Shown: one piece after another, positions 1 to 6,348 of the stretch
Numbering within the stretch: position 1 is the stretch's first letter
Layout: each line of letters starts with the position of its first letter
Source: Flavobacteriales bacterium
GTDB taxonomy: Bacteria > Bacteroidota > Bacteroidia > Flavobacteriales_D > Sanyastnellaceae
Length of the DNA stretch: 6,348 nt
Direction: 5' to 3'
Assembly (NCBI GenBank): GCA_011524845.1
Contig: WTJL01000066.1
Coordinates: 1-6,348 of the forward strand
Notes under the pieces: model-generated
Told to the model about the DNA's origin: nothing
Database searches by the model: none
What the model saw: the letters and a program-made list of their open reading frames with translations, nothing else
Program-made: the position numbers and the translations under genes

Positions 1-49
1 AGTCGGGGGCGTTGACCGGTTCGAACAAGTCGAGGAATCCGTCGAGCAT
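1..49 (-). CDS. 5' end of an unassigned minus-strand gene, cut by the window edge
   Basis: An ATG at 49-47 on the minus strand opens a frame that stays open to the window edge and reads MLDGFLDLFEPVNAPD. Codons (GAC, CTC, TTC, GTC, GCC) are like those of the neighbouring genes, and the direction is the same as topA, whose stop lies 136 bp upstream. No Shine-Dalgarno site precedes the ATG and no in-frame ATG was seen just upstream. In many Flavobacteriia, as I recall, an arginase/formimidoylglutamase-family gene follows topA, and its N-terminus has a similar F-L-x-P-V pattern. That product is therefore a guess from context, because only 16 residues are visible. It could also be a chance ORF. 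Confidence 0.4.
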   Translation of the reverse strand, partial: MLDGFLDLFEPVNAPD

Positions 50-132
50 GAACCAAGGGTTTGGGGCCCATTGTGGGCTTGGAGTGCAAGGTCGCAGGGC
101 CTTGCCCCTCTTGGAACGTCTCCGGACGGCAA

Positions 133-156
133 GCATTCACAACCGAATGTGAATGC
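133..156 (-). terminator. Hairpin downstream of topA, possible transcription terminator
   Basis: GCATTCACA (133-141) and TGTGAATGC (148-156) form a perfect 9-bp stem around a 6-nt loop (ACCGAA). It starts about 30 bp past the topA stop codon, where a terminator would be expected. There is no T-run after the stem on either strand, so it is not a classical intrinsic terminator. It could instead be a 3'-end stabilising structure or a protein-binding dyad upstream of the left-edge gene. The rest of the 50-185 gap shows only a short 5-bp stem at 66-78 and no gene. Confidence 0.4.
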
Positions 157-185
157 ACGTGCCAACCCGGTTGCCCGTCAGGGAG

Positions 186-2504
186 TTAGGACTTCTTTCG
201 GCGGCCGCGCTTGGGGCGATTTTTCGCCTCTTCGATGAGCTCTTGAACCCGCGCCCACGTCAATTCCTCAGGTTTCTCGTCCTTGGGAATCTTGGCGTTG
301 GTTTTGCCTGCCTTGATGTACGGGCCGTAGCGACCGTTCAACACACGAACCGTGTCGTCCTCCTCAAACACTTTGATGAGGGCTTTGGCGTCGGCTTCGA
401 TTTTGGCCTTGATCAGCTCCACAGCGCGCTCCAGCGTCACCGTGTACGGGTCGTCGCCATCGTCGGCCTTCAAGGACACAAACTTTCCGTCGTAGCGCAC
501 GTAGGGCCCAAACCGCCCAATGGCTGCGGTGACCTTCTTGCCTTCCATTTCGCCGAGCGTGCGCGGCAACTTGAACAAGTCCAAGGCTTCTTCCAAGGTC
601 AGCGTTTCGATGGACTGGCCCGGGAGGAGGGAGGCGTACTGCTTCTCTTCGTCGTCCGGACCGCCGATTTGGGCCATGGGGCCGTACCGACCGATGCGGC
701 AGAGGATTTGCGCTCCGGACTCGGGGTGCACCCCAAGAATGCGTTCGCCGGAAGCACGTTCTGCATGTTCCATGGTCGTGTCGACCGTTTCCTTGAACGG
801 CGCGTAGAAACGCTTCAGCATCGCCCGCCAGTCCAATTGCCCGCGTGCAATGACGTCAAACTCCTCCTCGACGTCGGCTGTGAAGTTGTAGTCGAGGATG
901 TTTTGGAAGTGCTCCAGCAAAAAGTCGTTCACCACCAGTCCGATGTCGGTCGGGAAGAGCTTGCCGCGTTCTTGTCCGGCATTTTCCGTGGCCGTTTCCG
1001 CCTCGACGGAAGACCCTGACAGCGTCAACACGCGGTAGTCACGCGGGGTGCCATCGCGGTCTTCCTTGACGACGTAGCCTCGCTTTTGCATCACGTCAAT
1101 GGTGGACGCGTACGTGGACGGCCGGCCGATGCCCAATTCCTCCAAACGCTTGACCAGGCTCGCCTCGGTGTAGCGAGGGGGGTGCTTGCTGAAGCGTTGT
1201 GTGGCCACAATGGTGTTGCGGGTCATGGACTGGCCTTCCGTCATGGCGGGAAGCATGTCCTTGGTGGTTTCGTCGGGGCCGTCTTCGTCGTCCGTGCCCT
1301 CGAGGTAGAGCTTGAGAAAGCCCTCGAAGGTGATCACTTCGCCGCGTGCGACGAAGTCTTCGTCTCGTCCGGAGACGGAGATCTTGGCAACCGTTTTGTC
1401 CAGTTTGGCGTCGGCCATTTGAGAGGCCAACGTCCGCTTGTAGATCAGGTCGTACAGGCGCTGTTCCTCCCGTGAGGCGTCAATGCTCGCGGCCGACAAG
1501 TCTGTGGGGCGAATGGCTTCGTGGGCTTCTTGGGCGCCCTTGCTCTTGGAGGCGTAGGTCCTCTTGAACGCGTATTCCGGGCCAAAGGTGCTGGCGATTT
1601 CCTTTTCCGCTGCTTCCAGCGCTACGTCGCTGAGGTTGGTGGAGTCGGTCCGCATGTAGGTGATGCGGCCTGCCTCGTACAACCGTTGCGCCACCCCCAT
1701 CGTGCGGGACACGCTGAAGCTCAACTTGCGTGAAGCTTCTTGTTGCAGGGTGGACGTGGTGAATGGGGCGGCTGGCTTCTTGGTCGCAGGCTTGGTCTCG
1801 ATGGACGACACCACATGGTCTGCGTGGGTGCATGCGTCGAGGAAGGACTGGGCGTCTGCTTCGGATGAAAAGGTCTTGCCGCACGTGGCTTTCACCACCG
1901 CTTTGCCCGTGTCGAAGTGCCCCACCACGCGAAACGTGGATTTGGCAGTGTGGGCGTCGATTTCCCGCTCGCGGTCCACCACGATGCGAACGCCCACGCT
2001 CTGCACGCGGCCCGCGCTCAGAGAGGGGCGAATCTTTCGCCACAACACAGGGCTCAATTCAAATCCCACCAAGCGGTCCAAAATCCGACGTGCTTGCTGC
2101 GCATTCACGAGGTCGGCGTCGACGGTGCGCGGAGACTCAATGGCCTTCAAAATGGCGGGCTTGGTGATCTCCGAGAACACGATGCGTTTGGTCTGCTCAG
2201 GCTGGAGGCCGAGGGCTTCCACCAAGTGCCAACTGATGGCCTCTCCTTCGCGGTCCTCATCCGTCGCGAGCCACACGGTGTCGGCTTTCTTGGCGAGGGA
2301 TTTGAGTTCGGTCACCACCTTCTTGGAGGAAGGGCTGACTTCGTACTTGGGGGCGAAGTCGTTGTCGATGTCCACGCTGTCGTTGCCCTTGGCAAGGTCG
2401 CGGATGTGACCCATGGAGGATTTGACGACAAAGTCTTTGCCGAGGTATCCTTCAATGGTCTTCGCCTTGGCAGGCGACTCTACGATGACGAGGTTTTTGG
2501 CCAT
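186..2504 (-). CDS. topA: DNA topoisomerase I (type IA, omega protein)
   Basis: This enzyme (772 aa) relaxes negatively supercoiled DNA by passing one strand through a transient break, using Mg2+ and a covalent 5'-phosphotyrosine link. The N-terminal Toprim domain carries VESPAKAKTIE with Glu9 and Lys13, and the acidic triad D82, D84, E86 in TDEDREGE. The catalytic tyrosine is Y283 in GRITYMRTDS, with R285 beside it. SAGRVQS (163-169) and the block HPPRYTEASL to GIGRPSTYA (441-466) are further type IA signatures. The C-terminus has three GRYGP/GRFGP-type repeats (near 605, 663 and 724) and a basic tail ending RGRRKKS. It has no CxxC zinc-finger pairs, unlike the E. coli enzyme; zinc-less repeat tails are common outside Proteobacteria. 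The start is set at MAKNLVIVES; a TTG eight codons upstream would only add a non-conserved extension. All key residues are present. Confidence 0.97.
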   Translation of the reverse strand: MAKNLVIVESPAKAKTIEGYLGKDFVVKSSMGHIRDLAKGNDSVDIDNDFAPKYEVSPSSKKVVTELKSLAKKADTVWLATDEDREGEAISWHLVEALGLQPEQTKRIVFSEITKPAILKAIESPRTVDADLVNAQQARRILDRLVGFELSPVLWRKIRPSLSAGRVQSVGVRIVVDREREIDAHTAKSTFRVVGHFDTGKAVVKATCGKTFSSEADAQSFLDACTHADHVVSSIETKPATKKPAAPFTTSTLQQEASRKLSFSVSRTMGVAQRLYEAGRITYMRTDSTNLSDVALEAAEKEIASTFGPEYAFKRTYASKSKGAQEAHEAIRPTDLSAASIDASREEQRLYDLIYKRTLASQMADAKLDKTVAKISVSGRDEDFVARGEVITFEGFLKLYLEGTDDEDGPDETTKDMLPAMTEGQSMTRNTIVATQRFSKHPPRYTEASLVKRLEELGIGRPSTYASTIDVMQKRGYVVKEDRDGTPRDYRVLTLSGSSVEAETATENAGQERGKLFPTDIGLVVNDFLLEHFQNILDYNFTADVEEEFDVIARGQLDWRAMLKRFYAPFKETVDTTMEHAERASGERILGVHPESGAQILCRIGRYGPMAQIGGPDDEEKQYASLLPGQSIETLTLEEALDLFKLPRTLGEMEGKKVTAAIGRFGPYVRYDGKFVSLKADDGDDPYTVTLERAVELIKAKIEADAKALIKVFEEDDTVRVLNGRYGPYIKAGKTNAKIPKDEKPEELTWARVQELIEEAKNRPKRGRRKKS

Positions 2505-2525
2505 GTGAATGAGCGATTGGGCGGG

Positions 2526-2533
2526 CAAAATAA
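2526..2533 (-). promoter_or_regulatory. Weak candidate -7 box for topA
   Basis: Read on the minus strand this is TTATTTTG, matching five of the six fixed positions of the Bacteroidota -7 consensus TAnnTTTG. It lies 21 bp before the topA ATG, which would give a short leader of about 15 nt. No TTG (-33 element) sits at the usual distance; the nearest upstream TTG is 27 bp away. The call rests on one imperfect element and position only. Confidence 0.25.
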
Positions 2534-2587
2534 AGACAACCTGAGCGGACTTTGGTTCGTCAAGTGCGCAGAAAAGGTTGCAGATTG

Positions 2588-2636
2588 GGGGTACCCCTAA
2601 AGGGGTGACAATTTGTCAGTGGTGTACATTTGCACC
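2588..2636. promoter_or_regulatory. Cluster of dyad symmetries upstream of miaB (possible operator)
   Basis: Four inverted repeats are packed into 49 bp between the divergent topA and miaB genes. They are the 10-bp palindrome GGGGTACCCC (2588-2597); the stem-loop ACCCC-TAAA-GGGGT (2593-2606), overlapping it; the 13-bp dyad TGACAA-T-TTGTCA (2606-2618); and GGTG-N8-CACC (2621-2636), whose arms flank the candidate -7 box exactly. The 13-bp dyad sits just upstream of that box, where a dimeric regulator could act. I do not recognise the regulator. The first two could form mutually exclusive hairpins if transcribed. Confidence 0.45.
2625..2632 (+). promoter_or_regulatory. Bacteroidota-type -7 box for the miaB cluster
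   Basis: TACATTTG is an exact match to TAnnTTTG, the -7 element of the Bacteroidota primary sigma factor. It lies just ahead of miaB in the only sizeable intergenic region upstream of the plus-strand cluster. No TTG occurs at the expected -33 distance, where the sequence is a G-run instead, so the promoter may be weak or need an activator. If used, transcription would begin around 2636-2640, which bears on the choice of miaB start. Confidence 0.45.
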
Positions 2637-4076
2637 ATGCGAGAAGGAGATCACGTCTTGGACGAAGAGCGACAAGGGGAAGCCACCGTGGTGGCCGGAC
2701 CGGGTTCGGGTGCACGCAAGCTGTACCTCGAGAGCTACGGCTGTCAAATGAACTTCAGCGACAGTGAAATCGTGGCCAGCATCCTTTCAGATGCAGGGTA
2801 CCAAACCACGAGGGACGCCGACGATGCAGACCTCGTGTTGCTCAACACCTGCGCCATCCGCGACAACGCCGAACAGCGCGTTCGGAACCGGTTGGTGCAC
2901 TTCAAAGGAAACAAGGCGAAGAACCCCAGCCTGGTGGTGGGGGTGTTGGGATGCATGGCCGAGCGCCTGCGCGACAAGCTGTTGGAAGAGGAGAAGTTGG
3001 TGGACTTGGTCGTGGGCCCCGATGCCTACCGCGATCTGCCCAACTTGGTGGACCAAGTGGAGGGAGGCCAAAAAGCTGTCAACGTCCTTCTCTCTCGCGA
3101 AGAGACCTACGCCGAGATCAGCCCCGTCCGTTTGGACAAAGGAGGGGTGACGGCCTTCATCAGCATCATGCGCGGCTGCGACAACATGTGCTCGTTCTGT
3201 GTCGTGCCCTTCACCCGAGGCCGGGAGCGCAGCCGCGATCCCCAAAGCATCGTGCGCGAAGCCCAAGAGCTGTTCGAGGCAGGCTACCGCGAGGTGACCC
3301 TTTTGGGACAGAACGTGGACTCCTACAAGTGGAACATCGACAACAAAGGGGTGGTCAAGGACGAATCGCAACCGGTGGTTCGCTTTGCCGAGTTGTTGGA
3401 AATGGTGGCCGCGGTCCATCCGGACCTGCGGGTGCGTTTCAGCACCTCTCACCCCAAGGACATGACGGACGACGTGCTGCACGCCATGTCCCGTCACGAG
3501 AACATCTGCAAGTACATCCACCTGCCCGTGCAGAGCGGACACAGCGATGTGTTGAAGCGCATGAACCGCGGATACACCCGGGAGTGGTACCTCGACCGCA
3601 TTGCGGCCATCCGTCGCATCATGCCCGGTTGCGCCATCAGCACCGACGTCATCACGGGATTCTGCGGCGAGACCGAGGAAGAACACCAAGCCACATTGAG
3701 CCTCATGGACGAGGTGAAATACGACATGGCCTTCATGTTCAAATACAGCGAACGCCCCAAGACGCTTGCGGAGCGGAAGTTTGAAGACGATGTGCCCGAG
3801 GAAGTGAAAGGCTCGCGGCTTCAAGAAGTCATCGCCCGTCAAATGGTGCACGGCAAAGAGCGCACCAAGGCGTTGGTGGGACAGGTGCACCGCGTGTTGA
3901 TCGAAGGCACGAGCAAGAAGCGCGACGACCAGTTCTTTGGCCGCACGACCCACAACACGGTGGTGGTGTTCCCCAAGGGCGATTTGAAGCCCGGAGAATA
4001 CGTGAACGTCAAAACGTTCGACTGCACGGCCGTGACCTTGATGGGCGAAGTCACCGACGAACCTGCACAGAGCTGA
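2637..4076 (+). CDS. miaB: tRNA-2-methylthio-N6-dimethylallyladenosine synthase MiaB
   Basis: MiaB is a radical-SAM enzyme that adds a methylthio group to i6A37 next to the anticodon of tRNAs reading UNN codons, aiding reading-frame maintenance. From the ATG at 2637 it has 479 aa. The N-terminal methylthiotransferase domain holds the auxiliary-cluster cysteines C36 (ESYGCQMN), C72 (NTCAIRDNAEQ) and C106 (GVLGCMAER). The radical-SAM motif is C181, C185, C188 in RGCDNMCSFC, followed by VVPFTRGRERSRDP. The last 65 or so residues form the TRAM RNA-binding domain. The strong RGRERSR motif and overall pattern favour MiaB over MtaB or RimO. Start is uncertain: TTG 2613 lies inside a dyad and upstream of the -7 box, so it is unlikely; ATG 2637 and TTG 2658 remain. 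GFCGETEEEH has Cys where many homologues have Pro. It is followed 2 nt later by the sigma-54 activator. Confidence 0.95.
   Translation: MREGDHVLDEERQGEATVVAGPGSGARKLYLESYGCQMNFSDSEIVASILSDAGYQTTRDADDADLVLLNTCAIRDNAEQRVRNRLVHFKGNKAKNPSLVVGVLGCMAERLRDKLLEEEKLVDLVVGPDAYRDLPNLVDQVEGGQKAVNVLLSREETYAEISPVRLDKGGVTAFISIMRGCDNMCSFCVVPFTRGRERSRDPQSIVREAQELFEAGYREVTLLGQNVDSYKWNIDNKGVVKDESQPVVRFAELLEMVAAVHPDLRVRFSTSHPKDMTDDVLHAMSRHENICKYIHLPVQSGHSDVLKRMNRGYTREWYLDRIAAIRRIMPGCAISTDVITGFCGETEEEHQATLSLMDEVKYDMAFMFKYSERPKTLAERKFEDDVPEEVKGSRLQEVIARQMVHGKERTKALVGQVHRVLIEGTSKKRDDQFFGRTTHNTVVVFPKGDLKPGEYVNVKTFDCTAVTLMGEVTDEPAQS
2644..2660 (+). promoter_or_regulatory. Shine-Dalgarno-like AAGGAG followed by an in-frame TTG in miaB
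   Basis: AAGGAG (2644-2649) is followed after 8 nt by a TTG (2658-2660) in the miaB frame. Starting there gives a 472-aa protein beginning (M)DEERQGEA. As I recall, Flavobacteriia MiaB proteins also begin with a short acidic stretch leading to a QG, which fits. The ATG at 2637 has no such site and lies at or before the start point predicted from the -7 box. Shine-Dalgarno use is rare in Bacteroidota, so the match could be chance within REGD codons. Confidence 0.35.
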
Positions 4077-4078
4077 AG

Positions 4079-5329
4079 ATGGAGGTGGGGGCGTTGAAGC
4101 GGAGGTTTGGCGTGGTCGGGAACTCCCCGGCCCTTGAGCGCGCCTTGACGGTGGCGGCGCAAGTCGCGACCACCGACATCAGCGTGCTTGTCCTGGGCGA
4201 AAGCGGGACAGGCAAGGAAGTCATGCCTCGCATCGTGCACCAATTCAGTTCCAGAAAGCACGGTCCGTATGTGGCCGTGAACTGTGGCGCCATTCCCGAG
4301 GGCACGATCGACTCTGAATTGTTTGGTCACGAAAAAGGAGCCTTTACAGGCGCCACCGACACGCGGAAAGGGTATTTCGAAGAGGCCAACGGCGGCACGA
4401 TTTTCCTTGACGAAGTCGCGGAGCTGCCGCTGACGACCCAGGTCCGGCTGTTGCGCGTGTTGGAGACCGGTGAATTCATGAAAGTGGGGTCCTCCAAGGT
4501 CCAAAAAACCGACGTCCGCGTCGTGGCCGCCACCAACGTCGATTTCGACGACGCCATGGCGCGAGGGCGGTTCCGCGAGGACCTGTACTACCGTCTCAGC
4601 CAGGTGCCCATTCAACTGCCTCCGCTTCGACAGCGCTCGGGAGACGTGCATTTGCTGTTCCGGAAGTTCACCACGGACTTCAGCGAGCAGTACCGGATGC
4701 CGCCTCTCAGTTTGGACGACGAGGCGATCGAAATCCTCGAGCATTACCCCTGGCCGGGGAACATCCGTCAGTTGAAGAACGTGACGGAGCAAATGAGCAT
4801 CTTGGAAACCAACCGGCGAATCGACGCCGACACCCTTTTGGGTTACCTCCCTGAAACGCACCGAAGCCGACTTCCGAGCGCGACCACGGCAAGTGGATCC
4901 GCGGCAGGCGAAAACATGGACGAACGGGAGATCTTGTACAAAGTGCTGTTTGACATGAAGGGCGATCTGAACGACCTGAAGCAGCTCGTGATGTCCCTCA
5001 TGAAAAACGGAGGCTTGCAAGGCGGAGAGGCCGAGGCTGAGCTCGTGCAACGCGTGTTCCAAGACGACCTTACGCCGGCAGAAGCCCAGCGGGTGGTGGC
5101 TGCGTTGCCCCAATTCGCAGGCCCTGCAGCCACGGGACCCGCGGCCCCCATGGAGGACGTCGAGCACCAGCCTGCCGACGAGGTGGTGTTGTCGCTCCAA
5201 GACTCGGAGAAAGAACTCATCCGTCGCGCCCTGGAAAAGCACCGCAACAAGCGCAAGCATGCAGCGGAAGAATTGGGCATTTCGGAGCGAACACTCTACC
5301 GCAAAATCAAGGAATACGACCTGAAATGA
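4079..5329 (+). CDS. Sigma-54-dependent transcriptional activator, AAA+ and Fis-type HTH, no receiver domain
   Basis: This 416-aa protein is an enhancer-binding activator that would use ATP hydrolysis to open sigma-54 RNA polymerase promoters. The AAA+ domain starts almost at residue 1: Walker A GESGTGKE (40-47), the sigma-54 contact loop GAFTGA (87-92), Walker B GTIFLDE (106-112), sensor I AATN (150-153), arginine-finger block FREDLYYRL (165-173, R166 and R172) and sensor II WPGNIRQL (225-232). All are intact, so it should be an active ATPase. A Fis-type helix-turn-helix lies at about 375-412 (AAEELGISERTLYRKIKEY). There is no N-terminal receiver, PAS or GAF domain, so its signal is not evident. 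About 110 residues (263-372) separate ATPase and HTH, and the part near 281-310 (ILYKVLFDMKGDLNDLKQL) looks like a conserved module in Bacteroidota homologues as I remember them. It begins 2 nt after miaB and overlaps lptE by ATGA. The target genes are unknown. Confidence 0.92.
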   Translation: MEVGALKRRFGVVGNSPALERALTVAAQVATTDISVLVLGESGTGKEVMPRIVHQFSSRKHGPYVAVNCGAIPEGTIDSELFGHEKGAFTGATDTRKGYFEEANGGTIFLDEVAELPLTTQVRLLRVLETGEFMKVGSSKVQKTDVRVVAATNVDFDDAMARGRFREDLYYRLSQVPIQLPPLRQRSGDVHLLFRKFTTDFSEQYRMPPLSLDDEAIEILEHYPWPGNIRQLKNVTEQMSILETNRRIDADTLLGYLPETHRSRLPSATTASGSAAGENMDEREILYKVLFDMKGDLNDLKQLVMSLMKNGGLQGGEAEAELVQRVFQDDLTPAEAQRVVAALPQFAGPAATGPAAPMEDVEHQPADEVVLSLQDSEKELIRRALEKHRNKRKHAAEELGISERTLYRKIKEYDLK

Positions 5330-5826
5330 GTCGGGCAACACGCATCTGGGGCATGATCGTTGCGGCGCTGTTGGCCGGCGGATGCGGCGTGTACTCCCCC
5401 TACGGAGCCCAAACCTCAGGCGCCTCCACCTTCAGCGTCCAAGATTTCGAGCCTTCTCACCCGCTCGTGTCCACGACGGCTGCGCAATCGTTGTCAGAAG
5501 CCTTGCGCGACCGCATTCAACGGCAGAGCACCCTTCGCCTGGTCGAAGACGGTGAGCTGGAGTTCAGTGCCCGCGTGGTGGGGTGGGAAGTCCGTCCCGT
5601 CAACGTCCAAGGAGACGAAACCGCAGGGGCCAACCGCGTGACCGTCAGTTTGGTCTTGACCTACGTCAACGAACGCGATCCCGAATTGAGCACCGAGCGG
5701 ACCTTCAGCCGTTACGTGGATTTGCCTAGCGACCAAGACGTGTTTTCGCAAGAAGATGCGCTGGTGGAAGAACTCGGGGAGTTGCTCTCCCAAGACATGT
5801 TCAACGCCACCTTGGGCAACTGGTGA
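5326..5826 (+). CDS. lptE: LptE-family LPS-assembly outer-membrane lipoprotein
   Basis: LptE is the lipoprotein plug of the LptD beta-barrel, which delivers lipopolysaccharide to the outer leaflet of the outer membrane. The 166-aa protein has a lipoprotein signal: positively charged MSRATR, a hydrophobic stretch to about residue 17, and Cys20 in LLAGGC as the likely lipidated residue. The -3 position is Ala rather than the usual Leu, which is tolerated. After it come CGVYSPYGA, VRPVNVQGDETAGANRVTV (89-107), FSRYVDL and the terminal DMFNATLGNW, all typical of the short Bacteroidota LptE form. Length is normal for that group. Its ATG overlaps the stop of the sigma-54 activator (ATGA), indicating translational coupling. 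Bacteroidota LptE is weakly similar to the E. coli protein, so the name relies on family pattern and gene order. Confidence 0.88.
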   Translation: MSRATRIWGMIVAALLAGGCGVYSPYGAQTSGASTFSVQDFEPSHPLVSTTAAQSLSEALRDRIQRQSTLRLVEDGELEFSARVVGWEVRPVNVQGDETAGANRVTVSLVLTYVNERDPELSTERTFSRYVDLPSDQDVFSQEDALVEELGELLSQDMFNATLGNW

Positions 5827-5843
5827 ACCGATTCAGCTGAACC

Positions 5844-6348
5844 ATGACACCCGCCCAACTCCAAACATGGATTGATCGAGGCCCTCGCGCCGAGGACGTG
5901 GACGAGTTGCGCGAATGCGTGAAGCGTTTCCCTTATTCCGGGCCGCTTCGCATGATGCTGGCCAAGGCCTCAGAACTGGCGCAAGACATGGAGCGCCGGG
6001 ACGACTTGCTTCGGGCGGGAGCCCACGTGTCGAGCCGCCGTGCGTTGTTTGCCTACCTCATGGGCCCTGCCTTGGTGGCCGAAGCGCGGGCCGTTCACGA
6101 CGAGGTGATGGCGTTGGAGGAGGTGCCAGAAGAGGAGCTGGTCAACATGGTGTGGCACGACCAAAGCGACACACCATTGACCGAGCCGGATGCGGCGTCG
6201 ACGACCGAGGAAGACCCTGCTCCTGAGGAGGACGGGTCGCACGTCGAGGAAGAAGCCACACCGGCCACGAGAGACGCCATGGTGGCGGCCATTGCCTCGG
6301 TCATTTCCCAGGATGTGGCGGATTGGAACGACGAAGGATCCGACGAAA
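5844..6348 (+). CDS. Acidic hypothetical protein, possibly TPR-related, partial at the right edge
   Basis: An ATG 17 nt after lptE opens a frame with no stop for the remaining 168 codons; the end lies outside the window. Residues 1-80 look helical, with RFPYSGPLRMMLAKA (28-42) and AAHVSSRRALFAYL-like residues (58-71). This resembles the YPY...ARALxLKG...AAYTTDRSxLFDFI pattern of uncharacterised Bacteroidota proteins, often labelled tetratricopeptide-like, that I recall near lptE and secG. No complete TPR can be shown here. Residues 91-139 are strongly acidic (18 Asp/Glu in about 50) and no Lys or Arg occurs between R82 and R143, suggesting a disordered linker. There is no signal peptide or membrane segment in the visible part, so it is probably cytoplasmic. 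Codon use matches the upstream genes. Function unknown. Confidence 0.8.
   Translation, partial: MTPAQLQTWIDRGPRAEDVDELRECVKRFPYSGPLRMMLAKASELAQDMERRDDLLRAGAHVSSRRALFAYLMGPALVAEARAVHDEVMALEEVPEEELVNMVWHDQSDTPLTEPDAASTTEEDPAPEEDGSHVEEEATPATRDAMVAAIASVISQDVADWNDEGSDE

Noticed and set aside
146..165. Sigma-54-like -24 element TTGGCACG on the minus strand downstream of topA
   Set aside because: The -24 half is perfect, but the essential GC of the -12 half at N10 spacing is CA, and the site overlaps the hairpin stem.
153..1019. 288-codon plus-strand frame opposite the 3' part of topA
   Set aside because: Antisense to the conserved C-terminal half of TopA; no domain pattern or ribosome site.
2505..2528. 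Eight-codon upstream extension of topA from a TTG
   Set aside because: Family proteins begin at MAKNLVIVES, and the extension overlaps the candidate -7 box.
2787..3953. 388-codon open frame on the minus strand opposite miaB
   Set aside because: His/Val/Leu-rich shadow translation with no motif; miaB on the plus strand explains the sequence.
3839..5341. 500-codon open frame on the minus strand opposite the sigma-54 activator
   Set aside because: It lies antisense to a gene with a full set of conserved motifs, shows no recognisable domain, and long antisense frames are expected from GC-rich codon bias.
6153..6167. TGGCACG with GC at the right spacing (sigma-54-like) inside the last gene
   Set aside because: It lies within coding sequence, the -12 half is AAGC rather than TTGC, and one such match is expected by chance.
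5915..6226. Plus-strand frame of 103 codons overlapping the last gene
   Set aside because: It is out of frame with the longer open frame from 5844, which has better codon use and homologue-like residues; the product is Gly/Arg-rich without motif.

Overview
The window reads as core chromosome of a GC-rich member of the Bacteroidota, most likely near the Flavobacteriales. The reasons are the close match of the proteins to Flavobacteriia-type sequences as I remember them, the gene order miaB / receiver-less sigma-54 activator / lptE, near-absence of Shine-Dalgarno sites, and an exact TAnnTTTG promoter box of the Bacteroidota type. GC content looks clearly above 50% by eye, which is high for Flavobacteriales. 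The lineage call is inference and no search was run.

Layout. At the left edge (1-49, minus) is the first part of an unassigned gene. A 136-bp gap (50-185) holds a 9-bp-stem hairpin that could end topA transcription. topA (186-2504, minus) encodes a complete type IA DNA topoisomerase. A 132-bp divergent intergenic region (2505-2636) holds a weak candidate topA promoter, a run of nested dyad symmetries and the candidate promoter box for the rightward genes. Rightward follows a tight cluster: miaB (tRNA methylthiotransferase), 2 nt later a sigma-54-type AAA+ activator without a receiver domain, then an ATGA overlap into an LptE-like outer-membrane lipoprotein, then 17 nt later an acidic, possibly TPR-related protein that runs off the right edge (5844-6348).

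How the genes relate. topA and miaB are divergently transcribed and functionally separate (DNA supercoiling; tRNA position 37 modification). The plus-strand genes are spaced like one operon. The activator and lptE are translationally coupled, which suggests but does not prove that the activator's job touches the cell envelope or LPS export.

No mobile element, CRISPR array, tRNA, rRNA or phage feature was seen. The points most worth a second look are the dyad-dense topA-miaB region, the uncertain miaB start, and the roughly 110-residue segment between the ATPase and the helix-turn-helix of the activator.
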